Assembly: GCF_048569485.1 (NCBI RefSeq)
Contig: NC_134357.1
Span: forward strand, 114,278,244-114,342,243
Reading direction: 5' to 3'
From: Anomaloglossus baeobatrachus
Lineage: Eukaryota; Chordata; Amphibia; Anura; Aromobatidae
Length of the DNA stretch: 64,000 nucleotides
Part shown: one piece after another, positions 10,441-24,218 of the stretch
Numbering within the stretch: position 1 is the first letter of the stretch
Layout: each line of letters opens with the position of its first letter
Program-made: the position numbers and the translations under genes
The notes under the pieces: model-generated
What the model was told of the DNA's origin: nothing
Database searches by the model: none
The model's input: only the letters and a program-made list of their open reading frames with translations

Positions 10441-10861
10441 GTGAATATAGAAAATCTTTTTATTTCAAAGACCTGTTTTCTTTGGTACGTGTCACACGCG
10501 TGATCATAACAATACGTGTGGCTTGTACCTGATGTAAACACGGACATCTGAAACTGGCCTTGGACTGATTTAATAGATGCCTTCAGCATAGAAATCTGCA
10601 GGGTGGTTTTTGTTAGAGGTTGACCACTACTTTTACATTGATGGCCTTTCTTTCAGATGTTATCAATGTCTGATTGTCTGCACCCCACTGATCAGATGTC
10701 CTCGGTGCTGGCGGCAGTAACAGGCAGCCAGAAATGCTCAGTTCTGGAGCTGCTCTGTCCTCCGATAGCGGTCGGGTGCTGCACATCGCCTTTCGTTTGA
10801 AACAATCGGAGGCAGATGTGCAGTACCTGACTGCAACCGCTATGTAAAAGTACTGGATAAT

Positions 10862-11085
10862 GTCTTTAACTCATCATTGAGATTTCAGCTTCCTGATCTT
10901 TGTGCAGTGGGGCTGGACTGGGTTAGGGTCTTCGGCTCTGCCACTGCCCCTCCACTGCCTTTTATCTTTTCTGATTGCGATTTGTTCTGTCCTAGCCGCA
11001 GGCAGAGCTGAAGACCCTAATGACAGTCCAGCCCCGCTGCACAAATAGATTAGGAAGCTGAAATATCTAATGATGGTTTTACAAA
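10862..11085. repeat. Foldback repeat with roughly 80-bp arms
   Basis: The segment tcatcattgagatttcagct at 10872 and the block gggtcttcggctctgcc pair with ggcagagctgaagaccc and agctgaaatatctaatgatg around 11000-11075. The arms are imperfect and the loop is about 70 bp. It is non-coding and of unknown family. Confidence 0.5.
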
Positions 11086-11124
11086 ATCCAGGCTGCAGAT
11101 TTCTATACTGAGGGCATCTATTAA

Positions 11125-12077
11125 AGGGAACCTGTCATCAGAAATTTAGCTCTAAACCTAAAAGTTTCCCCCTCTGCAGCTCCTGTGCTTCATTCTAGCA
11201 AGGTTCCTGTACTTTTTGTGGCCCCTTTTAAACCAAATTAAATACTTTATAAACTTGTACCTTTTTGCTATGTAAATTTTGTAAATCGTCCATGGGGGCG
11301 GGCTCTCTGCTTACCGTTGCTGTTCCTCCCAGCAGATTTACGCAACCCCCCCCCCCCCCCCAACGCTGAATTTCATATATCGGGACGCCGCCCGTGGTCC
11401 CGCGCATGCGCTGTGCGACTGTAGGGGTACTGTGCACTGTGTGCACGTGTGACCGCTGGTGACGTTTTGCGCAGGCACGGGGTTATGGGCGGCGCTGTGA
11501 GTGTCATTAGCAAGTGCCGCCCATAACCTCGTGACCGCACTTACCCCTCTTCCTCCAGCGTTCTGCGCAAGCGCTTGCTGGCCAGATGACCCGACGTCAC
11601 CTCTTTCCCATCTTGCCCTGCTGCGGGGTAAGATGGGAAGGAGGCGACGTCGGGTTATTTGGCCGGCGAGCGCTTGCGCAGAACACTGCAGGCAGTGGGG
11701 GAAAGCGCGTCCAAGAGATTATGGGCGGCCACTTGCGATGCAATCACAGCGCCGCCCATAATCTCGTGCTTGTGACACACGTCACCAGCGATCCTGGCGT
11801 GGGCGGCACCTCGGGCGCAGTGGGCAGCATCCTGATGGATGAATTGGAGCGTGGGGGGACGGCGTCAATGTGCTGGAGGAACAGCAACGGTCAGCAGAGA
11901 GCCCGCCCCCATAGACAATTTACAAAATTTACATAGCAAAAGGTACAAGTTTATAAAGTATTTAATTTGGTTTAAAAGGGGCCACAAAAAGTACAGGAAC
12001 CTGCTAGAATGCAGCCCAGGAGCTGCAGAGGGGGAAAGTTTTAGGTTTCAAGCTAAATTTCTGATGACAGGTTCCCT
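11125..12077. mobile_element. T2/Kolobok-like foldback MITE, copy 2
   Basis: This is the same family as 2275-3266: AGGGAACCTGTCATCAG ends, TTAA on both flanks (11121-11124, 12078-12081), and an inner GCGCATGCGC at 11402-11411. The arms are less alike than in copy 1, suggesting greater age. A C-run at 11348-11361 interrupts one arm. Confidence 0.78.
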
Positions 12078-12174
12078 TTAAACCAGTCTAGCAGCGCCAC
12101 TATAGCCATGTCCTTAGTTATGGACAATCCTGATGACAGATTTTCTTTTAAAGTTAGTTTTCTTTTTCGCTCTA

Positions 12175-12304
12175 TTGGGAGACCCAGACAATTGGGTGTA
12201 TAGGCTATGCCTCCGGAGGCCGCACAAAGTACTACACTTAAAAGTGTTAGGCCCCTCCCCTTCTGCCAATACACCCCCCGTGCTCCCACGGGCTGCTCAG
12301 TTTT
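12175..12304 (+). repeat. DIRS A left inverted terminal repeat
   Basis: This begins ttgggagacccagacaattg, includes cctccggaggcc, and pairs with 18907-19036 over about 130 bases. The following leader (ggaggtcagacac, then cagcagctgctgactatgtc) is shared with the other DIRS copies. Confidence 0.85.
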
Positions 12305-13477
12305 TGCTTTGTGCGAAGGAGGTCAGACACACACAGCTCCACAGATTGGTCAGCAGCAGCTGCTGACTATGTCGGATGGAAGAAAAGTGGGCCCATATAG
12401 GGCCCCCAGCATTCTCCCTTCTCACCCCACTTTTGTCGGCGGTGTTGTTAAGGTTGAGGTATCCATTGCGGGTACGGCGGCTGGAGCCCACATGCTGTTT
12501 TTCCTTCCCCATCCCCCTTAGGGCTCTGGGTGAAGTGGGATCTTATCGGTCTCCAGGCACTGAGACCGGGCTTCATCCACAACTCCTGTGGAGCCTGATG
12601 GATAGGAGCCGATACCGTTCAGGGACATGGCCCTGCATCTTAAAGGTACTCTGTATCCCTATGGGGACCGCGCACGGCATCACCTCAGCTTTGCTGGGTG
12701 TGCTAGTGCACCGGGGACCGCGGCGCTGACCGGGTCTATATGTGCCATTACACACTCAGCGTCGCTGAGTGTGTTTTATATGTAAGGGCTACCGCACTGA
12801 CCGCCGTTGCCACGGGACACTGCGGCGCGGCTGGGACTTGTAGTTCGCCGGGGACTTTCACGCAACCGCGCTTTTACGGCGGCCGCGTTTATTACTACAG
12901 TCCCCGGCTTCATTGCGGCCTAGTTTCCCTTTTTTTTCTCCCGCCCTCAGCCCTGACAGGCAGGGGAAGGGCGGGACGCTGCACGGAGCGAGCAGCAATG
13001 AGGGCTGGAGTATGATTTACATGCTCCACTCCCCTCACTGTACACAGTATGAGCGCCCGTTTCGCGCTCTTTCTAGGCCACGCCCACAGCTTCCTCAGCT
13101 CGTCAGGACGCCGCAGCCATTCCTGTCAGCTCCACCGACGCTGCAGAGAGGGACATATTCATGGGAGACCCAGACACGGTCTCTGGTGGCCTCACAACCG
13201 CTTAGGCGGCTGGTAAACAGCACATGTGGTGCTAGCCCCATGGTGCTGTATTGTATGGGTACATTATTTGTGTACTGTATATAATTTACACTGTATGAGC
13301 ACAGTTCTTTCTGGCTATATACCCTATTGTGTTACTCAGGGAAAACTATAGCATGGCGCCCATAAAAGGCAGGGGTGCCAAAACACAGGCTTATTATGTT
13401 GCCTGCGCCGCATGTAAGACCCAGCTACAGGCAGGTTCCACTGACCCTCATTGTGTACAGTGTTCGACCCCTGTGAC

Positions 13478-14353
<876 letters not shown>

Positions 14354-17300
14354 CCTGTGACACTTCCTCAGCCGGATCCTCTGCTAAGAGGGGCCCAGGG
14401 GGAGCCACCTGTTGACACTGTCCAGGTGACGGGGACTGAGTTTGCAGCCTTTAAGGATCAACTCTCTGAGACTATGGCTAAGATGCTAGAAGCCTTGCAG
14501 TCCAGACCGGTATCTCAGCAAAGGGACTCTGTTGAATCATTGTTCCCTGACCCCCCCCTCAGTTGGACCAACAATGTCATCACGGGGTATCTCATACATC
14601 CCAGACGGAGGGTTCGGACTTAGAACCTAGCCCCAGATCGTCTAAGCGAGCCCGCTTAGAATTTCCCTCGACATCATATTGTTTAGGGTCTCAGCGGGGG
14701 GATTCTCTGGTTGATGATGCGGAAACAGCTGATCAGGATTCTGATCCTGGGAGCGCTCTCAATCTTAATTCTCCAGACGGGGACGCCATAGTGAATGATC
14801 TTATTGCATCCATTCATCAGTTGCTGGATATTCTTCCCTCAGCCCCTCCGGCGGAGGAGTCTGATTCTCAGCAGGAGAAATTTCGCTTCAGGTTCCCCAA
14901 GCGTACACAGAGTATGTTTCTAGACCACTCTGATTTCAGAGAGGCAATCCAGAATCACCATGCTTGTCCGGATAAGCGTTTCTCTAAGCGCCTGAAGGAT
15001 ACACGTTATCCTTTTCCCCCGGAAGTGGTTAAAGGTTGGATTCAATGTCCCAAAGTGGACCCTCCAATCTCCAGACTGGCGGCTAGATCCATACTTGCAG
15101 TGGAAGATGGGGCCTCGCTTAAAGATGCCACTGACAGGCAGATGGAGCTCTGGATGAAATCCATCTATGAAGCTATCGGAGCTTCTTTTGCCCCAGCATT
15201 CGCAGCCGTATGGGCGCTACAAGCAATATCAGCAGGTCAAGCGAAAATTGAAGCGGCCGCGCCACAAGTGGCTTCCATTACCTCCCAGACCTCGGCAATT
15301 GCGTCTTACGCTATGAATGCTGTCCTGGACTCTGTGAGCCGTACGGCAGTTGCGACCGCCAATTCGGTAGTAGTCCGCAGGGCCTTGTGGCTACGGGAGT
15401 GGAAGGCAGATTCCGCTTCCAAAAAAAAGCGTTTAACCGGTTTGCCAATTTCTGGCGACAGGCTCTTTGGCGAGCGCCTGGATGAAATCATCAAACAATC
15501 CAAGGGAAAGGATACATCCTTACCCCAGCCCAAGCAGAACCTCTCCCAACAGAGGAGAGGGCAGTCGAGGTTTCGGTCCTTTCGGGGCGCGGGCAGGTCC
15601 CAATTCTCCTCGTCCAAAAGGTCTCAGAAAGAACAAAGGAACTCTGATGCATGGCGGTCTAAGTCACGTCCTAAAAAGGCCATTGGGAGCACCGCTAACA
15701 AAGCGGCTGCCTCATGACTTCTACCTCCTCTAGTAGCATCCTCGGTCGGTGGCAGGCTCTCCCGCTTTTGCGACACCTGGCTGCCACAAATAAAAGACCG
15801 CTAGGTGAGAGACATTCTGTCTCACGGTTACAAGATAGAGTTCATCTCTCGTCCCCCGACTCGATTCTTCAGGTCTTCTCCGCCTCCCGAGAGAGCCGAG
15901 GCTCTTCTGCAGGCGCTGGGCACTCTGAAGGCAGAAGGAGTGGTGGTCCCTGTTCCTCTTCATCAACAGGGCCACGGTTTTTACTCCAACTTGTTTGTGG
16001 TCCCAAAGAAGGACGGGTCTTTCCGTCCTGTCTTAGACCTGAAACTTCTCAACAAACACGTAAAGACCAGGCGGTTCCGGATGGAATCCCTTCGCTCCGT
16101 CATCGCCTCAATGTCCCAAGGAGATTTCCTTGCATCGATCGATATCAAAGATGCTTATCTCCACGTTCCGATTGCCCCAGAGCACCAGCGCTTCTTGCGC
16201 TTCGCCATAAGAAACGAACACCTGCAGTTCGTGGCACTGCCATTCGGCCTGGCAACAGCCCCACGGGTTTTCACCAAGGTTATGGCTACTGTAGTAGCGG
16301 TCCTCCATTCTCAGGGTCACTCGGTGATCCCGTACTTGGACGATCTGTTGATCAAGGCACCCTCTAGAGGCATGCCAACACAGCCTCGACGCTACCCTGG
16401 AGACTCTCCAGAGTTTCGGGTGGATCATCAATTTTCCAAAGTCAAATCTGACACCGGCCCAATCGCTCACATATCTTGGCATGGAGTTTCATACCCTCTC
16501 AGCGATAGTGAAGCTTCCGCTGATCAAGCAGCGGTCACTACAGACAGGGGTACAATCTCTCCTTCAAGGCCAGTCACACCCCTTGAGGCGCCTCATGCAC
16601 TTCCTGGGGAAGATGGTGGCAGCAAAGGAAGCAGTCCCTTTCGCGCAGTTTCACCTGCGTCCTCTTCAATGGGACATCCTACGCAAATGGGACAGGAAAC
16701 CGACGTCCCTCGACAGGACCGTCTCCCTCTCTCAGGCGACCAAAGCTTCCCTTCGGTGGTGGCTTCTTCCCACTTCATTGTCGAAGGGGAAATCCTTCCT
16801 ACCCCCATCCTGGGAAGTAGTCACGACGGACGCAAGTCTGTCAGGGTGGGGAGCGGTTTTTTCTCCACCACAGGACTCAGGGTACGTGGACCCGGCATGA
16901 GTCCTCGCTTCAGATCAATGTTCTGGAAATTCGGGCAGTGTATCTTGCCCTGAAAGCGTTCCAGCAGTGGCTGGAAGGCAAGCAGATCCGAATCCAGTCG
17001 GACAATTCTACAGCGGTGGCATACATCAACCACCAAGGCGGCACACGCAGTCGACAAGCCTTCCAGGAAGTCCGGCGGATTTTGATGTGGGTGGAAGCCA
17101 CGGCCTCCACCATATCCGCAGTTCACATCCCAGGCGTGGAAAACTGGGAAGCAGATTATCTCAGTCGCCAGGGCATGGACGCAGGGGAATGGTCCCTTCA
17201 CCCGGACGTGTTTCAGGAGATCTGTTGCCGCTGGGGGATGCCGGACGTCGACCTCATGGCGTCCCGGCACAACAACAAGGTACCAACGTTCATGGCACGG

Positions 17301-18687
17301 TCTCAAGATCCCAGAGCTCTGGCGGCAGACGCCTTAGTTCAGGATTGGTCGCAGTTTCAGCTCCCTTATGTGTTTCCTCCGCTGGCACTGTTGCCCGGAG
17401 TGTTACGCAAGATCAGGGCCGACTGCCGCCGCGCCACCCTCGTCGCTCCAGACTGGCCGAGGAGGTCGTGGTCCCGGATCTGTGGCATCTCACGGTCGGC
17501 CAACCGTGGGCACTACCAGACCGACCAGACTTGCTATCTCAAGGGCCGTTTTTCCATCTGAATTCTGCGGCCCTCAACCTGACTGTGTGGCCATTGAGTC
17601 CTGGATCCTAGCGTCTTCAGGGTTATCTCAAGACGTCATTGCCACTATGAGACAGGCTAGGAAACCAACGTCCGCCAAGATTTATCACAGGACGTGGAAA
17701 ATTTTCCTGTCGTGGTGCTCTGCTCAGGGTTTTTCTCCCTGGCCATTTGCATTACCTACTTTTCTGTCCTTCCTTCAATCTGGACGGAAAAGGGTTTGTT
17801 CGCTTAAGGGACAAGTTTCAGCGCTCTCTGTGTTTTCCCAGAAGCGCCTAGCTAGACTTCCACAGGTACGCACGTTCCTGCAGGGTGTTTGTCACATCGT
17901 TCCGCCTTACAAGCGGCCGTTAGAACCCTGGGATCTAAACAGGGTGCTGATGGTTCTTCAGAAACCACCATTCGAGCCAATGAGAGATATTTCTCACGCC
18001 TTTCGCAGAAAGTGGTTTTTCTAGTAGCAGTCACTTCACTTCGGAGAGTGTCTGAGCTAGCAGCGTTGTCGTGCAAAGCCCCTTTTCTGGTTTTTTCACC
18101 AGGACAAGGTGGTTCTACGTCCGGTTCCGGAGTTTCTCCCTAAGGTGGTACCCCCCTTTCATCTCAATCAGGATATTTCCTTACCCTCTATTTATCCTCA
18201 TCCAGTTCACCAATGTGAAAATGATTTGCACTTGTTAGATCTGGTGAGAGCACTCAGACTCTACATTTCTCGTACGGCGCCCCTGCGCCGCTCGGATGCA
18301 CTCTTTGTCCTTGTCGCTGGCCAGCGTAAAGGGTCACAGGCTTCCAAATCAACCCTAGCTCGGTGGATCAAGGAGCCAATTATCGAAGCTTACCGTTCGG
18401 CTGGGCTTCCGGTTCCCTCAGGGCTGAAGGCCCATTCTACCAGAGCCGTGGGAGCGTCCTGGGCTTTGAGGCACCAGGCTGCGGCTCAACAGGTGTGTCA
18501 GGCGGCTACCTGGTCGAGCCTGCACACTTTCACGAAGCACTATCAGGTGCATACCTATGCTGCGGCGGATGCCAGCCTAGGTGGACGAGTCCTTCAGGCG
18601 GCGGTTGCCCACCTGTAGGAAAGGGCCGTTTTACGGCTCTCTTACGAGGTATTATTTTACCCACCCAGGGACTGCTTTTGGACGTCC

Positions 18688-18780
18688 CAATTGTCTGGGT
18701 CTCCCAATAGAGCGAAAAAGAAGGGAATTTTGTTTACTTACCGTAAATTCCTTTTCTTCTAGCTCTAATTGGGAGACCCA
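18688..18780 (+). repeat. DIRS A internal complementary region
   Basis: The left part (18688-18722) is the exact reverse complement of the left end of the element, and the right part (about 18719-18780) is the exact reverse complement of the last 63 bases of the right end. The two overlap at aagaa. In DIRS replication this region is thought to template circle closure at the two ends. Confidence 0.85.
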
Positions 18781-18906
18781 GCACCCGCCCCTGTTTTTTT
18801 GTGTACACATGTTGTTCATGTTGAATGGTTTCAGTTCTCCGAGTTTCCTTCGGATTGAAGTTAAACCAGTTTATAATTATTTTTTCCTCCTTCTTGCTTT
18901 TGCACC

Positions 18907-19036
18907 AAAACTGAGCAGCCCGTGGGAGCACGGGGGGTGTATTGGCAGAAGGGGAGGGGCCTAACACTTTTAAGTGTAGTACTTTGTGCGGCCTCCGGAG
19001 GCATAGCCTATACACCCAATTGTCTGGGTCTCCCAA
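18907..19036 (+). repeat. DIRS A right inverted terminal repeat
   Basis: This is the complement of 12175-12304. It is followed by a right-end extension (19037-19087) that ends ttcccttctt and is repeated in the ICR. Confidence 0.85.
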
Positions 19037-19087
19037 TTAGAGCTAGAAGAAAAGGAATTTACGGTAAGTAAACAAAATTCCCTTCTT

Positions 19088-19349
19088 AGTCAATAAAAAC
19101 CACAACAGATGCATGGCTGCATTTTATTTTTACATTTTTTGCAGTGTTTTTGCACTTCTTGCTTTCTGCGGTGAAATAATTGACATGCTTCAGTCTTCCA
19201 ATTCAATCAGGGAAGAAAAGCAAGTGTGCATGAGGGTTTTTTTTTATTTCATAGGTTTTGCTCATACTGTAAAAGCAGATTTTAATTTGCATAAACAAGC
19301 ACAAAAAAATAAAATCCGCTGCTAAAACGCAACGTGTGAACATAGCCTT
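19088..19349. repeat. Half of a palindromic MITE beside DIRS A
   Basis: This ends with aacgtgtgaacatagcctta, the right end of the GGCTATGTG MITE family, but no matching left end is seen. The left half may have been lost or lie elsewhere. Confidence 0.4.
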
Positions 19350-19729
19350 AAGGCTATGTGCGCACATTGCGTAAATACATGCAGTTACACTGCGCTTTGT
19401 AGCGCAGCGTAACTGCATGCGTCCTGCGTCCCCTGCACAGTCTATGGAGATTGTGCAGGGGCCGTGCGCACGTGGCGTATTAGAGCGCAGCGCTTCGGCT
19501 GCTGCCCGAAGCGCTGCGTTCTAAGAAGTGACATGTCACTACTTCCGTGCGCTTTACCGGCAGCCCCTGCTCTGTCTATGGCAGGAGCTGCAGGCAGAGC
19601 GCATGGAATCGGCTTTTTTTTTTTTTTTCTACGGACATTTTCTGCAGCGATTTTGAAGCGCACGTGTGCTCTTCAGATCGCTGCAGAAATTTCTGCAGGG
19701 CTAGTACGCAACGTGCGCACATAGCCTAA
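19350..19729. mobile_element. GGCTATGTGCGCAC palindromic MITE
   Basis: The ends aaggctatgtgcgcac and gtgcgcacatagcct are inverted repeats. Inner blocks include gcagttacactgcg, gcgcagcgcttcgg and gaagtgacatgtcacta. The same family in opposite orientation lies at 25072-25450. It is non-coding and probably a Harbinger-related MITE. Confidence 0.65.
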
Positions 19730-20354
19730 CTGTCATGTCTAATGTCCCCTAATGTATAATGATCGTCCATCCGGCAGTCATGATTCCCTCCAACTTCTCC
19801 ATACACAGAAATGCTGCTTTCATCTCGCAGCATTATATACCCTGTGTTATTTCCACTTGCTGGACGTGAAGCTGAGCTCCATGATGCATTTTGGCTTTGT
19901 ATGAAGCAGTTTTTGTTCTCCTTCCGCTTTCTCTGCTAGTGCCGAGGCATTTCCTCTTTCCAATACTTCCTCCTTCTTTCTGTGCTGCTTCTCTGCTGAT
20001 ATACTGTCTACGTTGGCTACTGTTGGATCCAGTGATTGGCTGCAGTCAATGTAAATGGTATACTGATGGAGAGCAGCAGTAATGTGTATGATATACCATA
20101 ACATAGAAAACCCCTTTAAGAAAAAAAAAATAATGTTGGAGCAAGGTGGAAAGAACGGCTAAAAAGGAGATTCCTCAAAACATATTTAGCTTTCTACAGA
20201 AGCGAATAAACAACTGGAAAGACAAGAGGTGCAAATAGGGTGTTACCCGGAAAACAAGGAGGGCTAGTGTGGGTTGCAAGGCTCACCTTGAGTAGTTGTG
20301 ACTCTCACAACTACTAATAGCGTATGTAAACAGCTGCTGCAGCGCCCCTTTAGA
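19730..20354. other. Intron 1 stretch without recognised gene
   Basis: This is unremarkable intronic sequence. I see no coding or RNA feature. Confidence 0.5.
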
Positions 20355-20668
20355 AGATGATCCGAGTGGGAGGATGAAAGGGTTAAACCACACTACTGTT
20401 GAAGAACCACTGATCCAAGGATGATGAATTGGTGGTTTTTTTTTTTAGTTTTTTTTTTGTTTTTTTTTTTTGTCAACGTGGTTCTGAGAATCAATTGCCT
20501 TCATCAGGGCAAAAAAAAATAAAAAATCATATCACTTTTTTTGTCCTGATGATGCGATCCTCAGAAATGCGTTGCCAAAAAAAATACCAATTCACCATCC
20601 TTAGATCAGTGGTTCTTCAACAATAGTGCGTTTTTTTTTCCCTTTCATCCTCCAACTTGGGTCACTAT
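20355..20668. repeat. Foldback with about 80-bp arms and poly-T loop
   Basis: gaggatgaaaggg and gttgaagaaccactgatcca at left pair with tggatcagtggttcttcaac-like sequence and ccctttcatcctcc at right. The loop contains T-runs and the blocks cttcatcagggc and gtcctgatgatgcg. It is an interspersed non-autonomous element of unknown class. Confidence 0.5.
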
Positions 20669-20756
20669 AATGAGATCACAACCCCCTGTCCTTCCTTGCT
20701 GTGGTCGGGATTGATCAGGGTGACCTGGTAGCACATGACTGCTGTCGCTTCATTGA

Positions 20757-20816
20757 TGATAATAATAACAATCTTATTTGTATAGCGCCAACATATTCGT
20801 AGCACTTTACACTTCT
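20757..20816. mobile_element. Short SINE/LINE-tail fragment
   Basis: aataataacaatcttatttg then tatagcgccaacatattcg and agcactttacac is the same head as the repeat at 1534, truncated after about 60 bp. Confidence 0.5.
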
Positions 20817-21148
20817 TGGCTGTCTCCGTCAGTCCAGTGGTCATGATTTGGAGCTGCAGGGGTTCGGATTAGACTACACATTGTGATTAGTGGGATCCTT
20901 GGCCGGCAGATCCCTGGCAATCCATCCTGAGGTTCTGCTGACACTCATCTAATGTGTATTGGACATAAGGTAATGATGGTATCTCACTGACTCCACCATA
21001 CACTCGTGCTTGGATCAGCATCCTGTGCCACACGCTGCTGTCCTCTCCAGGTCCACTGGCTGCACTCACCTCCTGGTGGAAAAAAACATCCCAATATCTA
21101 CTTTAATGTGAATAGAACATCATTTTCATTTTTTTTTTTTTTCCCCAG
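20817..21148. other. End of SIRT1 intron 1
   Basis: This has no recognised feature other than the pyrimidine-rich acceptor tract (21131-21148) for exon 2. Confidence 0.6.
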
Positions 21149-21262
21149 ATATTATTCAACTAGATGACGAACTTGTCGGTGGTTTCCATTCTTGTGATAG
21201 TGATGAAGATGATAGAACTTCCCACGCCAGCTCCAGTGATTGGACTCCCAAGCCCTGTATAG
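21149..21262 (+). CDS. SIRT1: SIRT1 exon 2
   Basis: The acceptor is a long pyrimidine tract ending ttccccag and the donor is G|gtacag. In phase with exon 1 it reads DIIQLDDELVGGFHSCDSDE and continues to SHASSSDWTPKP. It matches the human block with GFHSCESDEEDRASHASSSDWTPRP almost residue for residue. In mammals this segment covers a nuclear export signal and serine phosphorylation sites, and it precedes the STAC-binding region. The exon is 114 bases and begins and ends in phase 1. Confidence 0.95.
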
Positions 21263-21668
21263 GTACAGATTCTGATATCGGAGTGCAGTGCCTATAGGGC
21301 TCTGACCTATTTGGAGAATGTGTGACCACCTAATGCTGTTTCTGTAAGCCAAGATGGCTGGCGGACATACACTGTATGCCAACAGTAGAGGTGGCCATTT
21401 ATGCATTTCATTCTCTCCATTGATATGAGAGGTAAAATATGAAGTTTCCTTTGGATAGACCTTGTGCAAAACTTAAATGGATTTAGACCCCCTTCTTAGA
21501 TCATATTAGAAGTTGCCATTGTAGGAAATATGATGCCAAATCCCCCACTGATTGCTATGGCCCCGCACTAGTCAGTGTCCTTTATTGCCATTTGCTCTTG
21601 TTGACTTTTTATATGGTAAAGCTGAAGATGGACCATAAGCTTTAAATAGAAATGGAGGCTGTCAGGCT
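21263..21668. other. Start of SIRT1 intron 2
   Basis: This is intronic sequence with no recognised feature. Confidence 0.55.
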
Positions 21669-21672
21669 TTAA

Positions 21673-22860
21673 CCCCTTCAGCCCCCGGGCACTTTCCGTT
21701 TTTGCGTTTTTGTTTTTTGCTCCTCTTCTTCCGAGAGCCGTAACTTTTTTATTATTCCGTCAATCTTGCCATATCAGGGCTTGTTTTTTGCGGGACGAGT
21801 TGTACTTTTAAATGAAACCATAGGTTTTACCATATTATGTACTGGAAAACAGCAAAAAAAATTCCAAGTCTGCAAAAACTGCAAAAAAAGTGTTATCGCA
21901 CAATAGTTTTTGGGATGTTTTATTCAGTGTTCACTATATGGTAAAACTGATGTGTGGGTATGATGCTTCAGGTCGGTGCGAGTTTGTAGACACCAAACAT
22001 GTATAGGTTTACTTGTATCTAAGGGGTTAAAAAAAATTCACAAGTTTGTCCAATAAAAGTGGCGCACGTTTTGCGCCATTTTCCGAAACATGTAGCATTC
22101 TTATTTTTTGCGTTTCAAGCTGACGTTTCTAATGGTACCATTTTTGTGCAGATGCTATGTTTTGATCGCCTGTTATTGCATTTTGCGTAAAAGTTGCGGC
22201 GACCAAAAAACGTAATTTTGGCGTTTGGAATTTTTTTGCCACTACGCCGTTTACCAATCAGATTAATTGATTTTATATTTTGATCGGGCATTTCTGAACG
22301 CGGCGATACCAAATATGTGTATATTTTATTTATTTTTTAACCCTTTAATTTTCAATGGGGGGAAAGGAGGGTGATTTGAACTTTTTTTTATTTTACTAGT
22401 CCCCCTAGGGGGCTATAGCGATCAGCAATCTGATCGCTATTATATATCTGCTGATCACAGCTATACAGCTGTAAACAGCAGATTCAGTCACTTTGTTTTT
22501 ACCTCTGCTCTCGGCCGAGGGAAAACGAAAGTGAAACATCATAGCTGCAGGTGTCATCACATGACCCTGTGCTACGATGGCAACCACCGATCGTGATAAC
22601 GCACGTGACTTCCGGTGGGGGCGGCGGTAAGTAAAAAAACATGGCCGCGCGCATTTAGATCTTGCTGCCAGACTTTGGCAGCAAGATTTAAGGGGTTAAT
22701 GGCCGCAGGTGGAATCGCTTCCACCCGCGGCTAGCAGGCACACATGTCAGCTGTTGAAAACAGCTGATATGTGTGCCGACCGCCGCCTGCCCGCGGCAGG
22801 GGGCGGGGCTTAACGGGACACGATCCTTGACGGATAGATCCGTCCAAGGTCGTGAAGGGG
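21673..22860. mobile_element. 1.2 kb non-autonomous TTAA element, copy 1
   Basis: TTAA flanks (21669-21672, 22861-22864) enclose ends ccccttcagcc and cgtgaagggg. The interior has no open frame. Its landmarks gcttgttttttgcgggacga, atcgggcatttctgaacg and agtccccctagggggctata recur in the copy in intron 5. TTAA plus CCC ends suggest a piggyBac-type mobiliser, which is an inference since no transposase is present. Several inverted pairs, such as gatcagcaatctgatc, are visible. Confidence 0.7.
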
Positions 22861-22864
22861 TTAA

Positions 22865-23470
22865 ACAGCTGATCCAAAACACCATTGCATGTTATATAAA
22901 GTATATATGTTATATATAAAAATATATAAGTTATATTTTCTTTCATGGTGTTATGCTACCTGGTGAATAAAGTGTGTGGGCATATGCATGTCTGTCTAAT
23001 ACAATAAATAATACTGAACATTTCTCTAAAACTGGGCACCATTACAAAGCTTTTGAGGGGAAGAGCTGAGAATTCCCATTAAAACAAAGTATTTGTATTC
23101 TCACCCTCTCCACTGCCAGTGACACACGTTAGGGCTACGTTCTCATGTTAGATGAAGGTCCCATTGGTGTAATCCATGTCTACTGTACAATTATGGTGTA
23201 CCCCATGAATATACCAGAAATGTATGAAATGTGGGGCCTTCATATAAAATATTTACTCCAAAATGGTGCCAATAGAATCTGCTGCTGACTCCTCATTCTG
23301 TACGGCCTGTTGATGCAGAAAGTGAAAGCTTTTGGCATGCGCTGGTTGTAGCAGTAGTCACTCGTTTTTGAGGACCCAAAAAAAAGTTTGAAGTGTTCAG
23401 TAGGTTTGAGTTTATTAGGTTGCAGAGTTCTGAATACTCAATAAGTGCCTTTCTTGGAAACCATCTACAG
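22865..23470. other. End of SIRT1 intron 2
   Basis: AT-rich intron with a short TATATA-rich tract (22891-22940). No gene is recognised. It ends in the exon 3 acceptor. Confidence 0.55.
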
Positions 23471-23712
23471 GACCATACACGTTTGTTCAGCGGCACCTCA
23501 TGATGGGCACAGATCCTAGGACCATTCTGAGAGATCTGCTTCCAGATTCTGTGGCACCCCCAGATCTGGATGATATGACCCTGTGGCAGATTGTAATCAA
23601 TATACTTTCGGACCCTCCGAAAAGAAAAAAACGTAAGGACGTTAATACTATGGAGGATGCCTTGAAGTTACTTCAAGAAAGCAAGAAAATAATGGTTTTG
23701 ACTGGAGCTGGG
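23471..23712 (+). CDS. SIRT1: SIRT1 exon 3
   Basis: The acceptor is catctacag and the donor is GGG|gtaagt. The product runs from GPYTFVQRHLMMGTDPRTIL through DDMTLWQIVINILSDPP to KKIMVLTGAG. It contains the three-helix STAC-binding domain (FVQ...MTLWQIVINIL), the basic KRKKRK nuclear localisation signal, and the first half of the sirtuin NAD-binding motif (TGAG). The match to vertebrate SIRT1 is close over all 80 codons, and the exon ends in phase 0. Confidence 0.97.
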
Positions 23713-24218
23713 GTAAGTTGTTTTATTAACCTTTTGAAGGGGGAAATTAACAAATTTGAAAAAGATATGAAAAAAGAAATTGACCATTTAGGGCCAATCA
23801 ACACTGGCTTAGTAGCCCAGTAGGTGGTCCTAAACTATGACTGACAGCCATCTATGTAGCATGCTCATTCAAGTAGGACTGTCAGTCACTGGGTGAGACC
23901 ATTCCCTTGTCTCGGGTGCTTATGAAATTAGAGATAAATAGATGTATAGAATGAATCATGACTATTATGGTTTTGCGTTATGGCTCCATTAAACCAAGAG
24001 CCGACCATGCGCATAGGACAGCTATTGGCCAAACCAGAGTTGTGAACGAGCACATCTTCTCTCTGTGGTGAAGAGGGGGTGATGATTTATACAGGAATTC
24101 CTGTATCGTATTTTCTACGGTCACTTCTCCGTATGTCAGGCTGTGTGATTAGTGTCTTTAATTCCTGTCGCTCAGTTCAGAATGACATTACACGTTTTCC
24201 ATTTATCACACAATACAG
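23713..24218. other. SIRT1 intron 3 (506 bp)
   Basis: This is a compact intron between the two exons that split the NAD motif. I see no repeat or gene in it. Confidence 0.7.
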